Notes: a model not told the origin generated them from the letters alone. Positions 1 through 9,129 are shown, counted from the first letter of the stretch. The stretch: DNA of 64,000 nt from UBA6170 sp942491385 (GCA_942491385.1 CALOAF010000002.1:248001-312000); one strand, 5' to 3'. A program made the numbers and translations.

Positions 1-100
1 CCAGATGTTGAAAACTACCATCTTCAAGTCTCTCAAAACCATTCACTTTTGTAATGGTAGATCCAACTTCAATGGTTAAGATTGACAATTCCTGTATCAC
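1..100 (-). CDS. GlmL/MutL-like ATPase of ornithine degradation (5' part only)
   Basis: Reading leftward from a GTG at 98-100, the frame stays open to the window edge and gives about 33 residues. They contain ILTIEVGSTITKV, which resembles the first phosphate-binding loop of the actin-like ATPases of the MutL/GlmL family (proteins encoded with B12-dependent glutamate mutases). A GAGAGCAGG Shine-Dalgarno lies about 7 bases before the GTG, and the gene starts 14 bases after the oraE stop. GlmL-related proteins are known in clostridial ornithine clusters and are presumed to reactivate or protect the B12 enzyme. That role here is inference from position and family. The rest of the gene lies outside the window. 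Confidence 0.7.
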   Translation of the reverse strand, partial: MIQELSILTIEVGSTITKVNGFERLEDGSFQHL

Positions 101-114
101 AGAAACACCTGCTC

Positions 115-2325
115 TCAGATCTGAGCTCTTGATTTTAAGACTTTGACCATAGCATTCACCACCTGGATACCCTTTGTACCACGGCCAAAGGTTGCATCCA
201 AACCGGTTTCTTTTGCCATTTCACGATTTACTTGGGTGCCCCCGGCAATCAGAATGAGTTTGTCTCGAATTCCTTTTTCTTTGCAGATTTCAACCAACTT
301 TTTCATTTGCATACGATGAATATCATTATGACTAATAATGGTGGAAATCAAAATCGCCTGTGCTCCGGTTTCTATGGCAGCGTCCACCAGTTTGGATAAC
401 GGAACGGAGGTGCCAAGATAATGATACTTAACACCATATTTTTCAATACCTCCATGCTTGATATCCAGGATCTCACGCAATCCGACACTATGTTCGTCCT
501 CGCCAACTGTTCCAGCCACGACCCGGAGACCAACTTTCTTAACCGCTTCCCGTAATTCGTCTTCAGGAAGGATCACTTCCTTTTCAGGAACTTTTAGTGT
601 GGTTACATCAATGTCAAAAGCAACTTTCCCTTTGACCTCCACAAAACAACCTTCTGCCGGATGCATGATCATTATATTGATGACTTGCGGGTCAACCAAT
701 CCCATTTTCTTCGCCATTTCTACCCCATAAACCCCAGCCATCTCTTCGGGTAAAGGCACAAAGAATTGAGTCAGGATCACTCCATCACCAGCCCATTCTG
801 TTTCAGGTTTGATGAGATTCCCTTTTCGATACGGGTATGTGGCTTCTAGTCGTTTATCACAGTTATCCTCAGGATCTAGTTCATCAATGTATACAATTTT
901 CTCAGGCTTACACAAGGTACAACCATTGATGGGATCGCAGGCATTTTGAATTCCATCTGGCAAGTGATTCTCGCCAAAATGACTGCAAACTGGCGCATAA
1001 TAATCTGCGTCCCGTTCCACAATAGAGTCAGCAGCAACACCACCAGCCCCACTTCGAGCAATTCCATCCCCGTTTCTTTCAGGGTATTTGGCAGAATCAA
1101 CAAAGAATCCTTTTTCCACTGCGGCAAAATAACCACCTGTCTCTATGACTTCTTCGAGAAAAGCTACTGCTCTTTCCTTTAAATCTCTCACCATTTCACC
1201 TAATGGGCCCTGATGATTGAGCGTGACCAATTGTTTGATTCCGTCCAACGCTGACCAGGTTTGTTTTACAGTTTGGACCCCACGAATATTGTTGTAATGC
1301 CAGGGAACATTGCGACCCTCATCCGGGGTGATGGTGCTTTGAATATCAGCACTGGTCAGCATTGATATCATCGTATCAATGGTGTGCGTGCGAATTGCTT
1401 CTTCAATATCAGCTTCAATATAACGGGTATTTTGCTGAGCTCTCATTTTAAAATCGGAGAAGAAATCTCGCAGCGCCACTGCATAAGGCAGATCAAACCA
1501 TAATTTCGGAGCGGGTGGAGAATTTGGGGGCACTGTGGATAATCCGATCAAGTCTTTTTTCATTCCAACCGCCACGGAGAAGGCACAATTAATCCCATGC
1601 TGCACCATCAACTCAGGCATCACTAACCAACCAGCTTTCGCGGTTGCATTGGCATTGTGCGCGCCATCAATCTGGAAGATTACTGCATCATTCATCAAGC
1701 GTTTAGCTTCCGCTGCATCTACAAATGATCGGTACATATTGACATTACGGTACAGTACGTTATATTGAGGATCTTGATGAGCACCGTTAATGCCCTCTTC
1801 GGCAAACAATACCGCCACCTCTGGACCAGCTACACCAGACACATAACTATGGAAATTGATTGGACGGCCGACTTCTTCTTCAATTAGATCACAGGCTTTG
1901 CGACTGGCACGAATTTGTTTCCGGGTTATGGGTACACCACCAATTCCTTCCGGCGTTCCTTCCAGCAGTCCATCGATATGGCTCTGACCTGTGGTGCGGA
2001 TGACCATGATATGATCAGCCCCATGCCAGGCTGCCATGCGCATACGGCGCAAATCATCTTCAAACCGGCCTGATGCAATCTCTGTTGTCACCACGCAATT
2101 GGGCTGGGGATCAATAAAATCAAAATATTTTGATGCAGGCAAACCAATGCTATTTTTTAACGGTTCAGACATATCATGAAAGTGAAATGGACCCATGTCA
2201 ACTCCCTCAGGAGGGATATTACGCCATGTCCAGCCTTTACGAGGGGGACGGTAGTTTTCGAGACCCTCAAGGATCATTTCAATATCAAGTTTTTTCTTTG
2301 GATCGAGTGAATTCTTCTGTTTCAT
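115..2325 (-). CDS. oraE: D-ornithine 4,5-aminomutase, large (B12/PLP) subunit
   Basis: This 736-residue protein is the large subunit of D-ornithine 4,5-aminomutase, which uses adenosylcobalamin and PLP to move the terminal amino group of D-ornithine and make 2,4-diaminopentanoate. The C-terminal Rossmann domain (from about residue 600) carries the B12 motif DEHSVG at 610-615, with His612 as the expected axial cobalt ligand. Lys623 falls where the PLP lysine of the Clostridium sticklandii enzyme (Lys629, from memory) is expected, and the two residues share the same offset of 6. The length matches the family. The gene starts 3 bases after oraS, so the subunits are probably translationally coupled. 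It is fifth in the ord-ortA-ortB-oraS-oraE operon. Confidence 0.96.
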   Translation of the reverse strand: MKQKNSLDPKKKLDIEMILEGLENYRPPRKGWTWRNIPPEGVDMGPFHFHDMSEPLKNSIGLPASKYFDFIDPQPNCVVTTEIASGRFEDDLRRMRMAAWHGADHIMVIRTTGQSHIDGLLEGTPEGIGGVPITRKQIRASRKACDLIEEEVGRPINFHSYVSGVAGPEVAVLFAEEGINGAHQDPQYNVLYRNVNMYRSFVDAAEAKRLMNDAVIFQIDGAHNANATAKAGWLVMPELMVQHGINCAFSVAVGMKKDLIGLSTVPPNSPPAPKLWFDLPYAVALRDFFSDFKMRAQQNTRYIEADIEEAIRTHTIDTMISMLTSADIQSTITPDEGRNVPWHYNNIRGVQTVKQTWSALDGIKQLVTLNHQGPLGEMVRDLKERAVAFLEEVIETGGYFAAVEKGFFVDSAKYPERNGDGIARSGAGGVAADSIVERDADYYAPVCSHFGENHLPDGIQNACDPINGCTLCKPEKIVYIDELDPEDNCDKRLEATYPYRKGNLIKPETEWAGDGVILTQFFVPLPEEMAGVYGVEMAKKMGLVDPQVINIMIMHPAEGCFVEVKGKVAFDIDVTTLKVPEKEVILPEDELREAVKKVGLRVVAGTVGEDEHSVGLREILDIKHGGIEKYGVKYHYLGTSVPLSKLVDAAIETGAQAILISTIISHNDIHRMQMKKLVEICKEKGIRDKLILIAGGTQVNREMAKETGLDATFGRGTKGIQVVNAMVKVLKSRAQI

Positions 2326-2328
2326 CGC

Positions 2329-2697
2329 TTAATTCTCTTTTTCAATCGGGAATAAACCTTGCAGTACATCTTTATTTTCCAGGATGGCTGCTGCTGCATC
2401 CCTCACACTCTTTCCAGTTTTTTGAGAGAGCTTCAAAACGACATGGCCTGCACCTTTTCCTAGCAGACCAGCCTCGTATATTCGGTCAACCACTCCATGA
2501 GCGGAAATACTGTCTATCCCCATGCGCAACAAAACTGAACGTTCAATCGATGGCGATGTATGCGTTTGAGACAATTCGACAATTGGTGCAACGAGTTGGT
2601 CACACAATTGCCAGAATCTTTCTTTTAATTCCACATCGTTCATTAGGTTAAGCTCTGCCTGTCTTTTTTCAAAGCGTGCAATCCGATCGTCCGTCAT
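2329..2697 (-). CDS. oraS: D-ornithine 4,5-aminomutase, small subunit
   Basis: This 122-residue protein lies directly upstream of oraE, separated by only 3 bases. It fits the small S subunit in size (about 120 residues) and in its Lys/Glu-rich helical character, and it has the conserved-looking segment LLRMGIDSISAHGVVDRI. The S subunit has no cofactor of its own and is needed to assemble the heterotetrameric aminomutase with OraE. The identity rests on sequence type and on the invariant oraS-oraE order in ornithine operons. It follows ortB by 35 bases. Confidence 0.93.
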   Translation of the reverse strand: MTDDRIARFEKRQAELNLMNDVELKERFWQLCDQLVAPIVELSQTHTSPSIERSVLLRMGIDSISAHGVVDRIYEAGLLGKGAGHVVLKLSQKTGKSVRDAAAAILENKDVLQGLFPIEKEN

Positions 2698-2732
2698 TTA
2701 TCCTCCTCTGCAATCCTATTCGTTCACTAAAT

Positions 2733-4136
2733 TTAGGTTACTTGCTTTCTGACCCAATCAATATCTTTTTTAATATCGTCTACCAGAAATTGATAATCAA
2801 AATCGTCCCATTCAGATACCGGGTAATGGTTCACAGCATTTTTCAGGTAAGACGAACGTAATTTATCCATATCCTGCACCTTTCCCCAAACCTGCTCCAA
2901 ATGCTCCGGAATAACAATGGTCTTTCCAGGAATATTATCTTTTGGATCTCCTCGTCTTACATCGATTCCATTTGCACGAGCAAATGCAAGCTGGCTGTTA
3001 TGGTGTTTCCCGGCACCTGTATATTCGGTCTCCTGAACCACAACAATTTGATCACGATCCATTTGACGCGCCAGTGTGACTGCTGCTGTTAAACTGATAT
3101 TACCTGCCGGACCCCGTTCCAAACCTTCCAATTTAGTGAGTAGTTCAGTCACATAAAAAACCTCACCCTGGGTGACCAGTTGATACTCATCCATATAGCG
3201 CAGACTACGGGCTGCATTGCGGGGCACATCCACCCTGTCCGGCCAGGTGGCAAAAGGGACTCCAAAGCCGGTATGACCAGTAGTAAATGACTTCTTATTA
3301 AAATCAGTGTCCGAGGCCATATGTAAACCACCCAGATCAACCGAACAGGCGACAATTCGGGTTTGGTCACAACCTGCTGCCAACAGACCACGGGCAGTCC
3401 CGGTCAGATTGCCGCCCCCCGCATGAGTGATCACGACAGCATCCGGCGCTTTCTGATATCGTTCGTGCACTTGATGGGAGATTTCCCAACCCAAAGTTTC
3501 TACACCACGAATTCCGAATGGTGTATAGAGGCTGGCATTAAAAAAACCGGTCTCTTCCAATGTTTTCAGGAGCATATAGAATAGTTCGGGACCGACACTT
3601 AACTTAAGTGTCTCGGCACCATAGGCTTCGCAGGCACGGCCCTTCTCAATAATCTCCGGTTGACCCACACCGCGGCTGTCAAACACTTCTTGAAGGATAA
3701 TGCACTTCAATCCTCGTTGTGCCGCCTGAGAAGCCACAGCCGCACCATAATTGCCACTGGAGGCAGCAATCATGCCCTTATACCCCCTTTTTGAAGCTTC
3801 ATAAGCACTGATGGAAGCTCGTCGTGCTTTAAAACTTCCAGAAGCATTGGCGGCTTCATCCTTGACCATAATCATGGCACCTTTTCCAGGATTTGAAAAT
3901 TTACGAACTTCTTCCGTAAGCCTGCGCAATTCATAAAGCGGTGTATTGCCCACTTTGGTTTCCGCTTGAATTTTGGCGATCGTCTCAATGCTATACCCAG
4001 TGTCTTCCATTATTCGCTCAAAATCAAAGGCGATTGGACTGTGGATGTAGTCATTGAAATCAATCCCCAAAGAATCCTTCATGATGTCATTCTTCCTGGC
4101 TATGACTGCCTGATAGGACATATCTTTGGTCATCAT
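2733..4136 (-). CDS. ortB: 2-amino-4-oxopentanoate thiolase, beta (PLP) subunit
   Basis: This 467-residue fold-type II PLP enzyme is related to threonine synthase. The motif ASGSFKARR places the Schiff-base lysine at Lys103. Glycine-rich phosphate-binding segments follow (SSGNYGAAVA near residue 125, HAGGGNLTGTA near 240). With OrtA it cleaves 2-amino-4-oxopentanoate with CoA to acetyl-CoA and alanine, the last step of oxidative ornithine breakdown. Two consecutive ATG codons (4131-4136) overlap the ortA stop, so translation is coupled. The assignment is strong because all five pathway genes lie in order. Confidence 0.95.
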   Translation of the reverse strand: MMTKDMSYQAVIARKNDIMKDSLGIDFNDYIHSPIAFDFERIMEDTGYSIETIAKIQAETKVGNTPLYELRRLTEEVRKFSNPGKGAMIMVKDEAANASGSFKARRASISAYEASKRGYKGMIAASSGNYGAAVASQAAQRGLKCIILQEVFDSRGVGQPEIIEKGRACEAYGAETLKLSVGPELFYMLLKTLEETGFFNASLYTPFGIRGVETLGWEISHQVHERYQKAPDAVVITHAGGGNLTGTARGLLAAGCDQTRIVACSVDLGGLHMASDTDFNKKSFTTGHTGFGVPFATWPDRVDVPRNAARSLRYMDEYQLVTQGEVFYVTELLTKLEGLERGPAGNISLTAAVTLARQMDRDQIVVVQETEYTGAGKHHNSQLAFARANGIDVRRGDPKDNIPGKTIVIPEHLEQVWGKVQDMDKLRSSYLKNAVNHYPVSEWDDFDYQFLVDDIKKDIDWVRKQVT

Positions 4137-4417
4137 TCAAACCCCTCCAGACCGATCGTCAATAACTCCGGCACAGTATCGCCAAAACTATGTGAATATC
4201 CAGGATTCACGACCAGAATTTTTCCTTCCAGTTCCCGACCAATCACAGTCTTTATTCGAGCTTCCTGGCCAGGCAATGCATCCTCTAATAAAAAACCTGA
4301 CACATGCAGTATATATGGTACTTTACGGGTATCCTCTGGTAAGGAAGGTGCTCTTTCTTCAGGTGTCAACACAATTTGTTCAATTTCAACCCAGGTGCCT
4401 TTTATTATTTTTCCCAT
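4133..4417 (-). CDS. ortA: 2-amino-4-oxopentanoate thiolase, alpha subunit
   Basis: This 94-residue small subunit partners OrtB. It begins MGKIIKGTWVEIEQIVLTP, typical of OrtA, and ends with a stop overlapping the ortB start by 4 bases. The subunit has no recognisable cofactor site and is thought to complete the thiolase complex. About 100 bases separate it from ord upstream, with no obvious terminator, so the operon probably continues through. Confidence 0.93.
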   Translation of the reverse strand: MGKIIKGTWVEIEQIVLTPEERAPSLPEDTRKVPYILHVSGFLLEDALPGQEARIKTVIGRELEGKILVVNPGYSHSFGDTVPELLTIGLEGFE

Positions 4418-4519
4418 TATTTTTCCTTTTGAACCTAATCGATATCAGAAAGCACAGGTTCAATGGTGATCATTTTCTTCCTGTGCAATAGTGGTCTCAA
4501 TCCTTTTTTCATTTACTCT

Positions 4520-5560
4520 CTAGACACGGCGGCTATAAGCACTCTCACCCATCAATGCGGCTGGAACCGGTAAATCAATCATTCTTTTCAAACCAGGTGT
4601 CGCTGCAACCACATGTGGGATCATATTGACCGCAATCCCCATTGTTGCCACACCCCCAGCAATTTCCGGTTTGATGGCCATATGGATTTCCGGCTTTCCG
4701 TAGATATTAATATAATCACCGGTATCTTGATCTTCCAAATGTGGATGGATCTGCTGCGGGTGAATGAGTTTTACAATCTCTTGATCACCACGGTACCCAA
4801 TACCAATATGAGCACAACCTGCCACCATCCCTGGCTCTACTTTTACATGGGGTGTCTCCCGATACACTTTACTGATAATTGGCTCACGGCTTTCTTCAAT
4901 CCTGTCAACTCCCAGACCTAATGCCTCACTGATCATGTGGATCGATTCAGGAAAACCGACATGCCCAACAATGGAGCCATCAGCTACACCTGTTCGGAAT
5001 TCTTCCGGGGTGGAACCCACTCCCTGAGTCTTCATGACAGTCGGTCCATACGGGCTAAGGTCATTTACCCGAGATGCTTCGATTCTTTCAACGCTATGAT
5101 TACCGCCAGTGAGAGTAACTACCAGTAAATCCAGAACATAACCAGGGTTTACACCAGTTCCGAGAACTGAAACACCAAATTCTTTTGCTAACACATCGAT
5201 TTCTTTTCCTACATCAGGATTTTGCGCGTCAGGATCTGACATTTCTTCCGCAATGGAAATACAATTAATGCCAGCCCGAATAATTTTTCTCAAATCCGGC
5301 AGTTGCTCGTTCGTCCAGGAAGTTGTCGCCAGGATAACAATATCTACATCGTCCTGAATCAGCACATCTTCCGGATTGTTGGTAACCAGAACCCCCAGCT
5401 TTTTTCCAACATTGAGGACATCTCCCAAATCTTTGCCAACAAAATCTGGTCGCCCATCTACAGCAGCTACGATTTTTAGACCAGCTTTATCAAGCATTAA
5501 ACGAGCCATACCACTACCCATTGCTCCCAAACCCCACTGAAGGACACGAATTGGTTTCAT
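4520..5560 (-). CDS. ord: 2,4-diaminopentanoate dehydrogenase
   Basis: This protein of about 346 residues oxidatively deaminates 2,4-diaminopentanoate at C4 to 2-amino-4-oxopentanoate with NAD(P)+. The N-terminal Rossmann motif is WGLGAMGSG near residue 10. The rest resembles the dihydrodipicolinate-reductase-like fold of this family, including GTGVNPGYVLD near residue 136. I chose the ATG at 5558-5560 rather than the preceding GTG because AGGAG lies 6 bases upstream of it. It is the first gene of the ornithine operon; an inverted repeat lies about 120 bases upstream (5680-5698). Confidence 0.95.
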   Translation of the reverse strand: MKPIRVLQWGLGAMGSGMARLMLDKAGLKIVAAVDGRPDFVGKDLGDVLNVGKKLGVLVTNNPEDVLIQDDVDIVILATTSWTNEQLPDLRKIIRAGINCISIAEEMSDPDAQNPDVGKEIDVLAKEFGVSVLGTGVNPGYVLDLLVVTLTGGNHSVERIEASRVNDLSPYGPTVMKTQGVGSTPEEFRTGVADGSIVGHVGFPESIHMISEALGLGVDRIEESREPIISKVYRETPHVKVEPGMVAGCAHIGIGYRGDQEIVKLIHPQQIHPHLEDQDTGDYINIYGKPEIHMAIKPEIAGGVATMGIAVNMIPHVVAATPGLKRMIDLPVPAALMGESAYSRRV

Positions 5561-5679
5561 CACAGTCTCCTTAGAATTTTCACCCTTCAGACCACCAACC
5601 CTCTCTGGATGGCAGGAAAACTGGTACGTTTGAGATTATTGTAGCAAACCCTTTGTCATCTTACTAATTGACAAAAAGC

Positions 5680-5698
5680 ACTTTTACGTCATAAAAGT
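5680..5698. promoter_or_regulatory. Inverted repeat upstream of the ornithine operon (candidate operator)
   Basis: Perfect 7-base arms (ACTTTTA / TAAAAGT) are separated by the 5-base spacer CGTCA. The site lies about 120 bases upstream of ord, in the 600-base stretch without a firm gene that separates the operon from the next plus-strand gene. A regulator-binding function is inference, and no regulator gene is adjacent. Confidence 0.35.
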
Positions 5699-5849
5699 AC
5701 ATATTTTTTATAAGCGAAGCGCCCTCTTTGTTTTGAGGTCTTTCAAGTTCGATAAATTCTTAGAACACCTGAAAGATAGCTCATCCTAAGTTGTTGTGCA
5801 TTGTCTAAATCAAAGTGTTTTCTAATGGCAATATTTCCAAACGCACCTA

Positions 5850-6131
5850 ATGTCCTACGGGAGGAGTGGCGCTCCACTCGAGACATGGGTTGCAAACCAT
5901 GTACACGAAATTCTGGATATAACAACATTTAAGCATGTCAAATTATTGTTGCTGGCCAAATATGAAGAAATTGTTCAAACATTGGAAAGCCAGGCTCAAG
6001 AACGTGGACAGGAAATTACGTTGACTTTGATTGAGCTGGAAAAAATCGAAATAGAATTAATCGTTTTGAGTATCCGTGATGGCGGACACAATAACATCAA
6101 ACAGGAATTAATGATTTTGCTAAAAAGATAG
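5850..6131 (+). CDS. Doubtful small hypothetical protein
   Basis: An open frame of 93 codons, for which I recognise no family. The first 25 residues come from the paired stem-loop sequence at 5864-5902 and do not look protein-like. The remainder is a Leu/Glu/Gln-rich helical stretch (for example LLLAKYEEIVQTLESQAQ) that could be a short coiled coil. No good ribosome-binding site precedes the ATG. It may be a real small gene with a later start, a remnant of a longer gene, or chance. Confidence 0.25.
   Translation: MSYGRSGAPLETWVANHVHEILDITTFKHVKLLLLAKYEEIVQTLESQAQERGQEITLTLIELEKIEIELIVLSIRDGGHNNIKQELMILLKR
5864..5902. other. Two adjacent perfect stem-loops, function unknown
   Basis: GAGTGG-CGCT-CCACTC (5864-5879) is followed 3 bases later by ACATGG-8 bases-CCATGT (5883-5902). 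Both stems are 6 bp and perfect. The second loop contains TTGCAA, so it looks superficially like a Cys tRNA anticodon arm, but no T-arm or acceptor pairing follows. It could be part of a structured RNA or a transcription-related hairpin pair. It is not a rho-independent terminator because no T-run follows. Confidence 0.35.
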
Positions 6132-6190
6132 GTAGAACTAATTTTTACACCTATGATCAATGTATAGACGTTTTTGAGAGGATGGTTATA

Positions 6191-6685
6191 ATGGAAAAAA
6201 TAATTATTCCAACCACAATGCTGTTGCTTTTATCTGGTTGCGCACAACAACAAACTGGGTCAAAAGGATTGGCCTGGTGGGTTTGGTTGATCATCATTTT
6301 GATGTTAATAATAATTTTTTGGCTACTTTTCCGAAAAAAACCAGAAGATGAAATTAAATCCAGCACAAAAATTCCACAAAATCTTTCAACAAAAACGGAT
6401 GATCTGGTTGTACCAGCCGTCAAAGAGGTTGTTGAGTCTGATGATTTAAAAATCATTGAAGGCATTGGACCTAAGATCAATTCAATATTAAAAAATGCTG
6501 GTGTTAATACATTCTCTCAATTATCAGAACTACAACCCGAAAAAATTATGGAAATTCTCACCGACGCTGGTATCCGTCTCGCTGATTCAACTACCTGGCC
6601 AGAACAAGCCCGGCTAGCAGCTCACAGGAAGATGGGTGAACTCCAGACCTATCAGGATTCCCTCAAAGGTGGTCGAGTCGTTTAA
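6191..6685 (+). CDS. Membrane-anchored protein with C-terminal helix-hairpin-helix domain
   Basis: Starting at ATG 6191 (GAGAGGA 8 bases upstream), the protein has about 164 residues. The N-terminus has a lipoprotein-like signal ending LLLLSGC. A strong transmembrane helix (WWVWLIIILMLIIIFWLLF, about residues 29-48) follows, then a basic linker. The C-terminal half has the helix-hairpin-helix type motif LKIIEGIGPKINSILKNAG and ends with a Trp/Ala/Arg-rich helix, as in the small DUF4332-like domain seen on NADH dehydrogenase subunit E and L21-like proteins. Such domains are thought to bind nucleic acid or protein partners. The role is unknown. A signal peptide and a membrane helix together are odd; the first segment may simply be another membrane helix. 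Confidence 0.75.
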   Translation: MEKIIIPTTMLLLLSGCAQQQTGSKGLAWWVWLIIILMLIIIFWLLFRKKPEDEIKSSTKIPQNLSTKTDDLVVPAVKEVVESDDLKIIEGIGPKINSILKNAGVNTFSQLSELQPEKIMEILTDAGIRLADSTTWPEQARLAAHRKMGELQTYQDSLKGGRVV

Positions 6686-6738
6686 GAAAAAACTGTTTTC
6701 CAATATAACAAAACCCTTTCAAAAATGAGAGGAACAGG

Positions 6739-8223
6739 TTAACTCAAATTTGCCAAAATTTCTTTGGCTACCCGCATCCCTCCTAGCGCAACGGCAGCTG
6801 TAGATTGCCCCGGAAAAATCGAATCTCCTACCAACCATAAATTGTTCGCAATTTTGGGATGGAATGTCTCAAAGAGACTGGTTTGAGGGAATCCTCCCAC
6901 CCAGCCATATTTTCTTCCAGTGAACCGTTTGAAAGTGATCGGTGTGCCAGGCATTAATAATTTGACTGCATTGTTGATATCAGGTAGCACTCGCGCTACC
7001 GAATCCAATAATTTTTCGGTCATCTCCAATTTTTGGGTTTCATACATCTGATCGTCGTTTTTAAACCAATGCCACCATTGTCCCAATTTTGTATGCGAAC
7101 TAATCGTCAGTGCGCGTTGCCCATTCGGAGCGCGCTTTAAATCCCATTCCGGGCTGATTGAAATGAAGACACTGTTACCCTCTCCCAAAGGAAGTCTTTG
7201 GAGCACCTGATGATGTAGTGGATAATCTTTGGGAATGATGGATGAATCAATCCCCAGATATAACATAAATGCCCCCCAATTCTCCTCAGGAAAATTCGGA
7301 ATTCTGGTTAATGATTTGGGTAAATTATCCTTCATCAATTTAGCCAGGTTCCAGGGGGTCAGATTAGCGATCACAATATCGGCCTGAAATTTTTCTTTTT
7401 TCTTCGTTTCAACATTGAAATTTAATTGGGAACCCGGGGAAATGCTCGTAACCTCCTGGCGGAAAATCACCTTGCCCCCATTGTTCTTAATTGCGCTCAC
7501 GAGAATATTTGCCAGCGTTCCGATCCCATTTTCCAAATGCCCCACACCCCTTCTGGGTAAATCAAGGGCGGATGCAGAATATAATGCATTGGCATAATCA
7601 CTTGTCGTTTGAGCAGAAATCAATAACTGAGCATCTAAAAACATCCTCAGGTTTTCAGGCAAATTTCTCAAATGGTTTGAAACTGGTCTGAAAACATCCA
7701 TGCCCAAACCAGGACTGTTGGCAATAATCCTGCGATCTAATGAGGAAATTACAGAACCAGCATCTTTCAAAGACCTTACTGGCCAGGACGGTAACCTCAG
7801 TGCAAACTGCCACAGTAGATCAGCTGTTTTTTCCTGCCAACGAAAGAATTTCAACGATTTCTCGCCAAATGCTTCCCGATAATCTTCCCAGCGATTTTCT
7901 TCATTATGGCAAGCAATATCCTGTCCATTCGGTAAATGCACTACCATCGCTGGAGAGTCAAAATGAATAGGCCAGGATGAAATCCCAGCGGCTTCGGCCA
8001 ATAATTCCATTGGACCGCCAGGGTAAAAGCCGGCTGCCAGGGTTGCGCCGGCATCAAAACGATAGCCTTTGTGGAAAAACGTGCTCGCACATCCACCTGG
8101 ATATGTCTGCGCTTCGAGAACAGTTACATCCAGACCTGATTTGGATAGAACTGCTGCAGTAGCTAATCCACCAACCCCAGCTCCAATGATAAGGATGTTC
8201 GATCCGGAAGAATTTTTAAACAT
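6739..8223 (-). CDS. Phytoene-desaturase/carotenoid-isomerase-type FAD oxidoreductase
   Basis: This 494-residue flavoprotein has an N-terminal dinucleotide-binding motif (IIGAGVGGLATAAVLSKSG, residues about 11-30) with GG residues after the first strand. The C-terminus WLVGDSIFPGQSTAAVALGG is typical of the CrtI/CrtISO amine-oxidase superfamily that binds FAD. Family members desaturate or isomerise carotenoids or related polyprenoids. No other carotenoid gene is adjacent, so the substrate is open. It is convergent with the HhH protein gene and appears to be a single transcription unit. Confidence 0.8.
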   Translation of the reverse strand: MFKNSSGSNILIIGAGVGGLATAAVLSKSGLDVTVLEAQTYPGGCASTFFHKGYRFDAGATLAAGFYPGGPMELLAEAAGISSWPIHFDSPAMVVHLPNGQDIACHNEENRWEDYREAFGEKSLKFFRWQEKTADLLWQFALRLPSWPVRSLKDAGSVISSLDRRIIANSPGLGMDVFRPVSNHLRNLPENLRMFLDAQLLISAQTTSDYANALYSASALDLPRRGVGHLENGIGTLANILVSAIKNNGGKVIFRQEVTSISPGSQLNFNVETKKKEKFQADIVIANLTPWNLAKLMKDNLPKSLTRIPNFPEENWGAFMLYLGIDSSIIPKDYPLHHQVLQRLPLGEGNSVFISISPEWDLKRAPNGQRALTISSHTKLGQWWHWFKNDDQMYETQKLEMTEKLLDSVARVLPDINNAVKLLMPGTPITFKRFTGRKYGWVGGFPQTSLFETFHPKIANNLWLVGDSIFPGQSTAAVALGGMRVAKEILANLS

Positions 8224-8455
8224 TTTGCTTTATCTTAATTCCTTTATCCTAATTCTAATTTCATGATTGTTTTTACGCGAACCAATTGTCGAATCTTAAA
8301 TCCACGTCGCTATCATAATTTCAAAGATTTTTCTCGATATTCGATTAAATAAATTATTCATAAATAAACTAGCAAAATGGCTGATGGACTATTGTGGCTT
8401 TTACGTTATTATATAAATAATGATTGTTTTCCTATTGGAGGTAAACCTCTTATCC

Positions 8456-8701
8456 ATGGCAAAAAAACAGGTATCCAACAATGAACATTTAATTCTTAAA
8501 TATAATATTGAAAAAAACATAAAGCTTAGAAGAATCCTCCTTAAGATCATATCGATTATTTTGATCATTTTTGGTTGGAGTATTCCATTATTAATGATCA
8601 TAGAACTCTTTCCTGACTCCCTGGTTCTCATGTTTACAGGTGTCATCTTAATCGGCATAGGTAGCGTTATTATTTTATTGATAGAATCTGGTGAAATTTA
8701 G
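8456..8701 (+). CDS. Small two-helix membrane protein, unknown
   Basis: This protein of about 81 residues starts MAKKQVSNNEHL. It has a Lys-rich amphipathic lead and two hydrophobic helices (about residues 30-50 and 58-78) and ends in SGEI. A GGAGG lies 14 bases before ATG 8456, which is long. An in-frame ATG at 8420 would put that GGAGG inside the gene. No family is recognised. Confidence 0.45.
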   Translation: MAKKQVSNNEHLILKYNIEKNIKLRRILLKIISIILIIFGWSIPLLMIIELFPDSLVLMFTGVILIGIGSVIILLIESGEI

Positions 8702-8766
8702 AGAATATGAAATAAATTCATGTTTCTTTTTTTTGAATTTCCGAACAAATAACCAATTTCCTATTG

Positions 8767-9129
8767 TTATTTACAACATTGAAACCAGATCGAAGCATCC
8801 GATATCTCGCCAATCTTATGTTTCCCATCCGGGCATTTATCAGGATAAGGATGATTATTACTGATACATTCGCTACATGCAGCAACTTGAGGACATAATT
8901 CAGAAAGGTTCGTTTGACCACTGTTTTCCTCTAAACAATTTTGGTAAGAAACGCATTCTGGACAAATATCGGGGTGATAGAGATCGATCAACCAGACTTC
9001 TCCACCAGCATTTGCACATTCGTCAAATGTTATTTTTCTTGAACTGCTGGTAGTTATTAGTAGAAAGATTAAACCAATTGAGATTGTAATAATTATTGTA
9101 ACAATCAAAATGTTAATTCTTTTTTTCAT
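8767..9129 (-). CDS. Secreted or membrane-anchored Cys-rich protein, unknown
   Basis: This protein of about 120 residues has an N-terminal signal anchor (INILIVTIIITISIGLIFLL) followed by an exported-looking domain with many cysteines in pairs (CPEC, CSEC and a C-terminal QCCK). The cysteines could form disulfides or bind metal outside the cell. A TTG at 9141 would add four residues; the ATG at 9129 is preferred. No family is recognised and the neighbours give no clue. Confidence 0.55.
   Translation of the reverse strand: MKKRINILIVTIIITISIGLIFLLITTSSSRKITFDECANAGGEVWLIDLYHPDICPECVSYQNCLEENSGQTNLSELCPQVAACSECISNNHPYPDKCPDGKHKIGEISDASIWFQCCK

Noticed and set aside
5564..5640. Cobalamin riboswitch upstream of the B12-dependent ornithine operon
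   Set aside because: I looked for a B12-box-like sequence and conserved stems in the leader and found none.
5851..5869. CCTACGGGAGG resembles a conserved 16S rRNA block (primer 341F region)
   Set aside because: The match is about 11 bases and the following sequence does not continue as 16S rRNA. No other rRNA segment is near.
5881..5905. Anticodon-arm-like hairpin with GCA suggesting a Cys tRNA
   Set aside because: The loop is 8 bases with a perfect stem around it, and no T-arm (GTTCGA-like) or acceptor stem pairs across the region.
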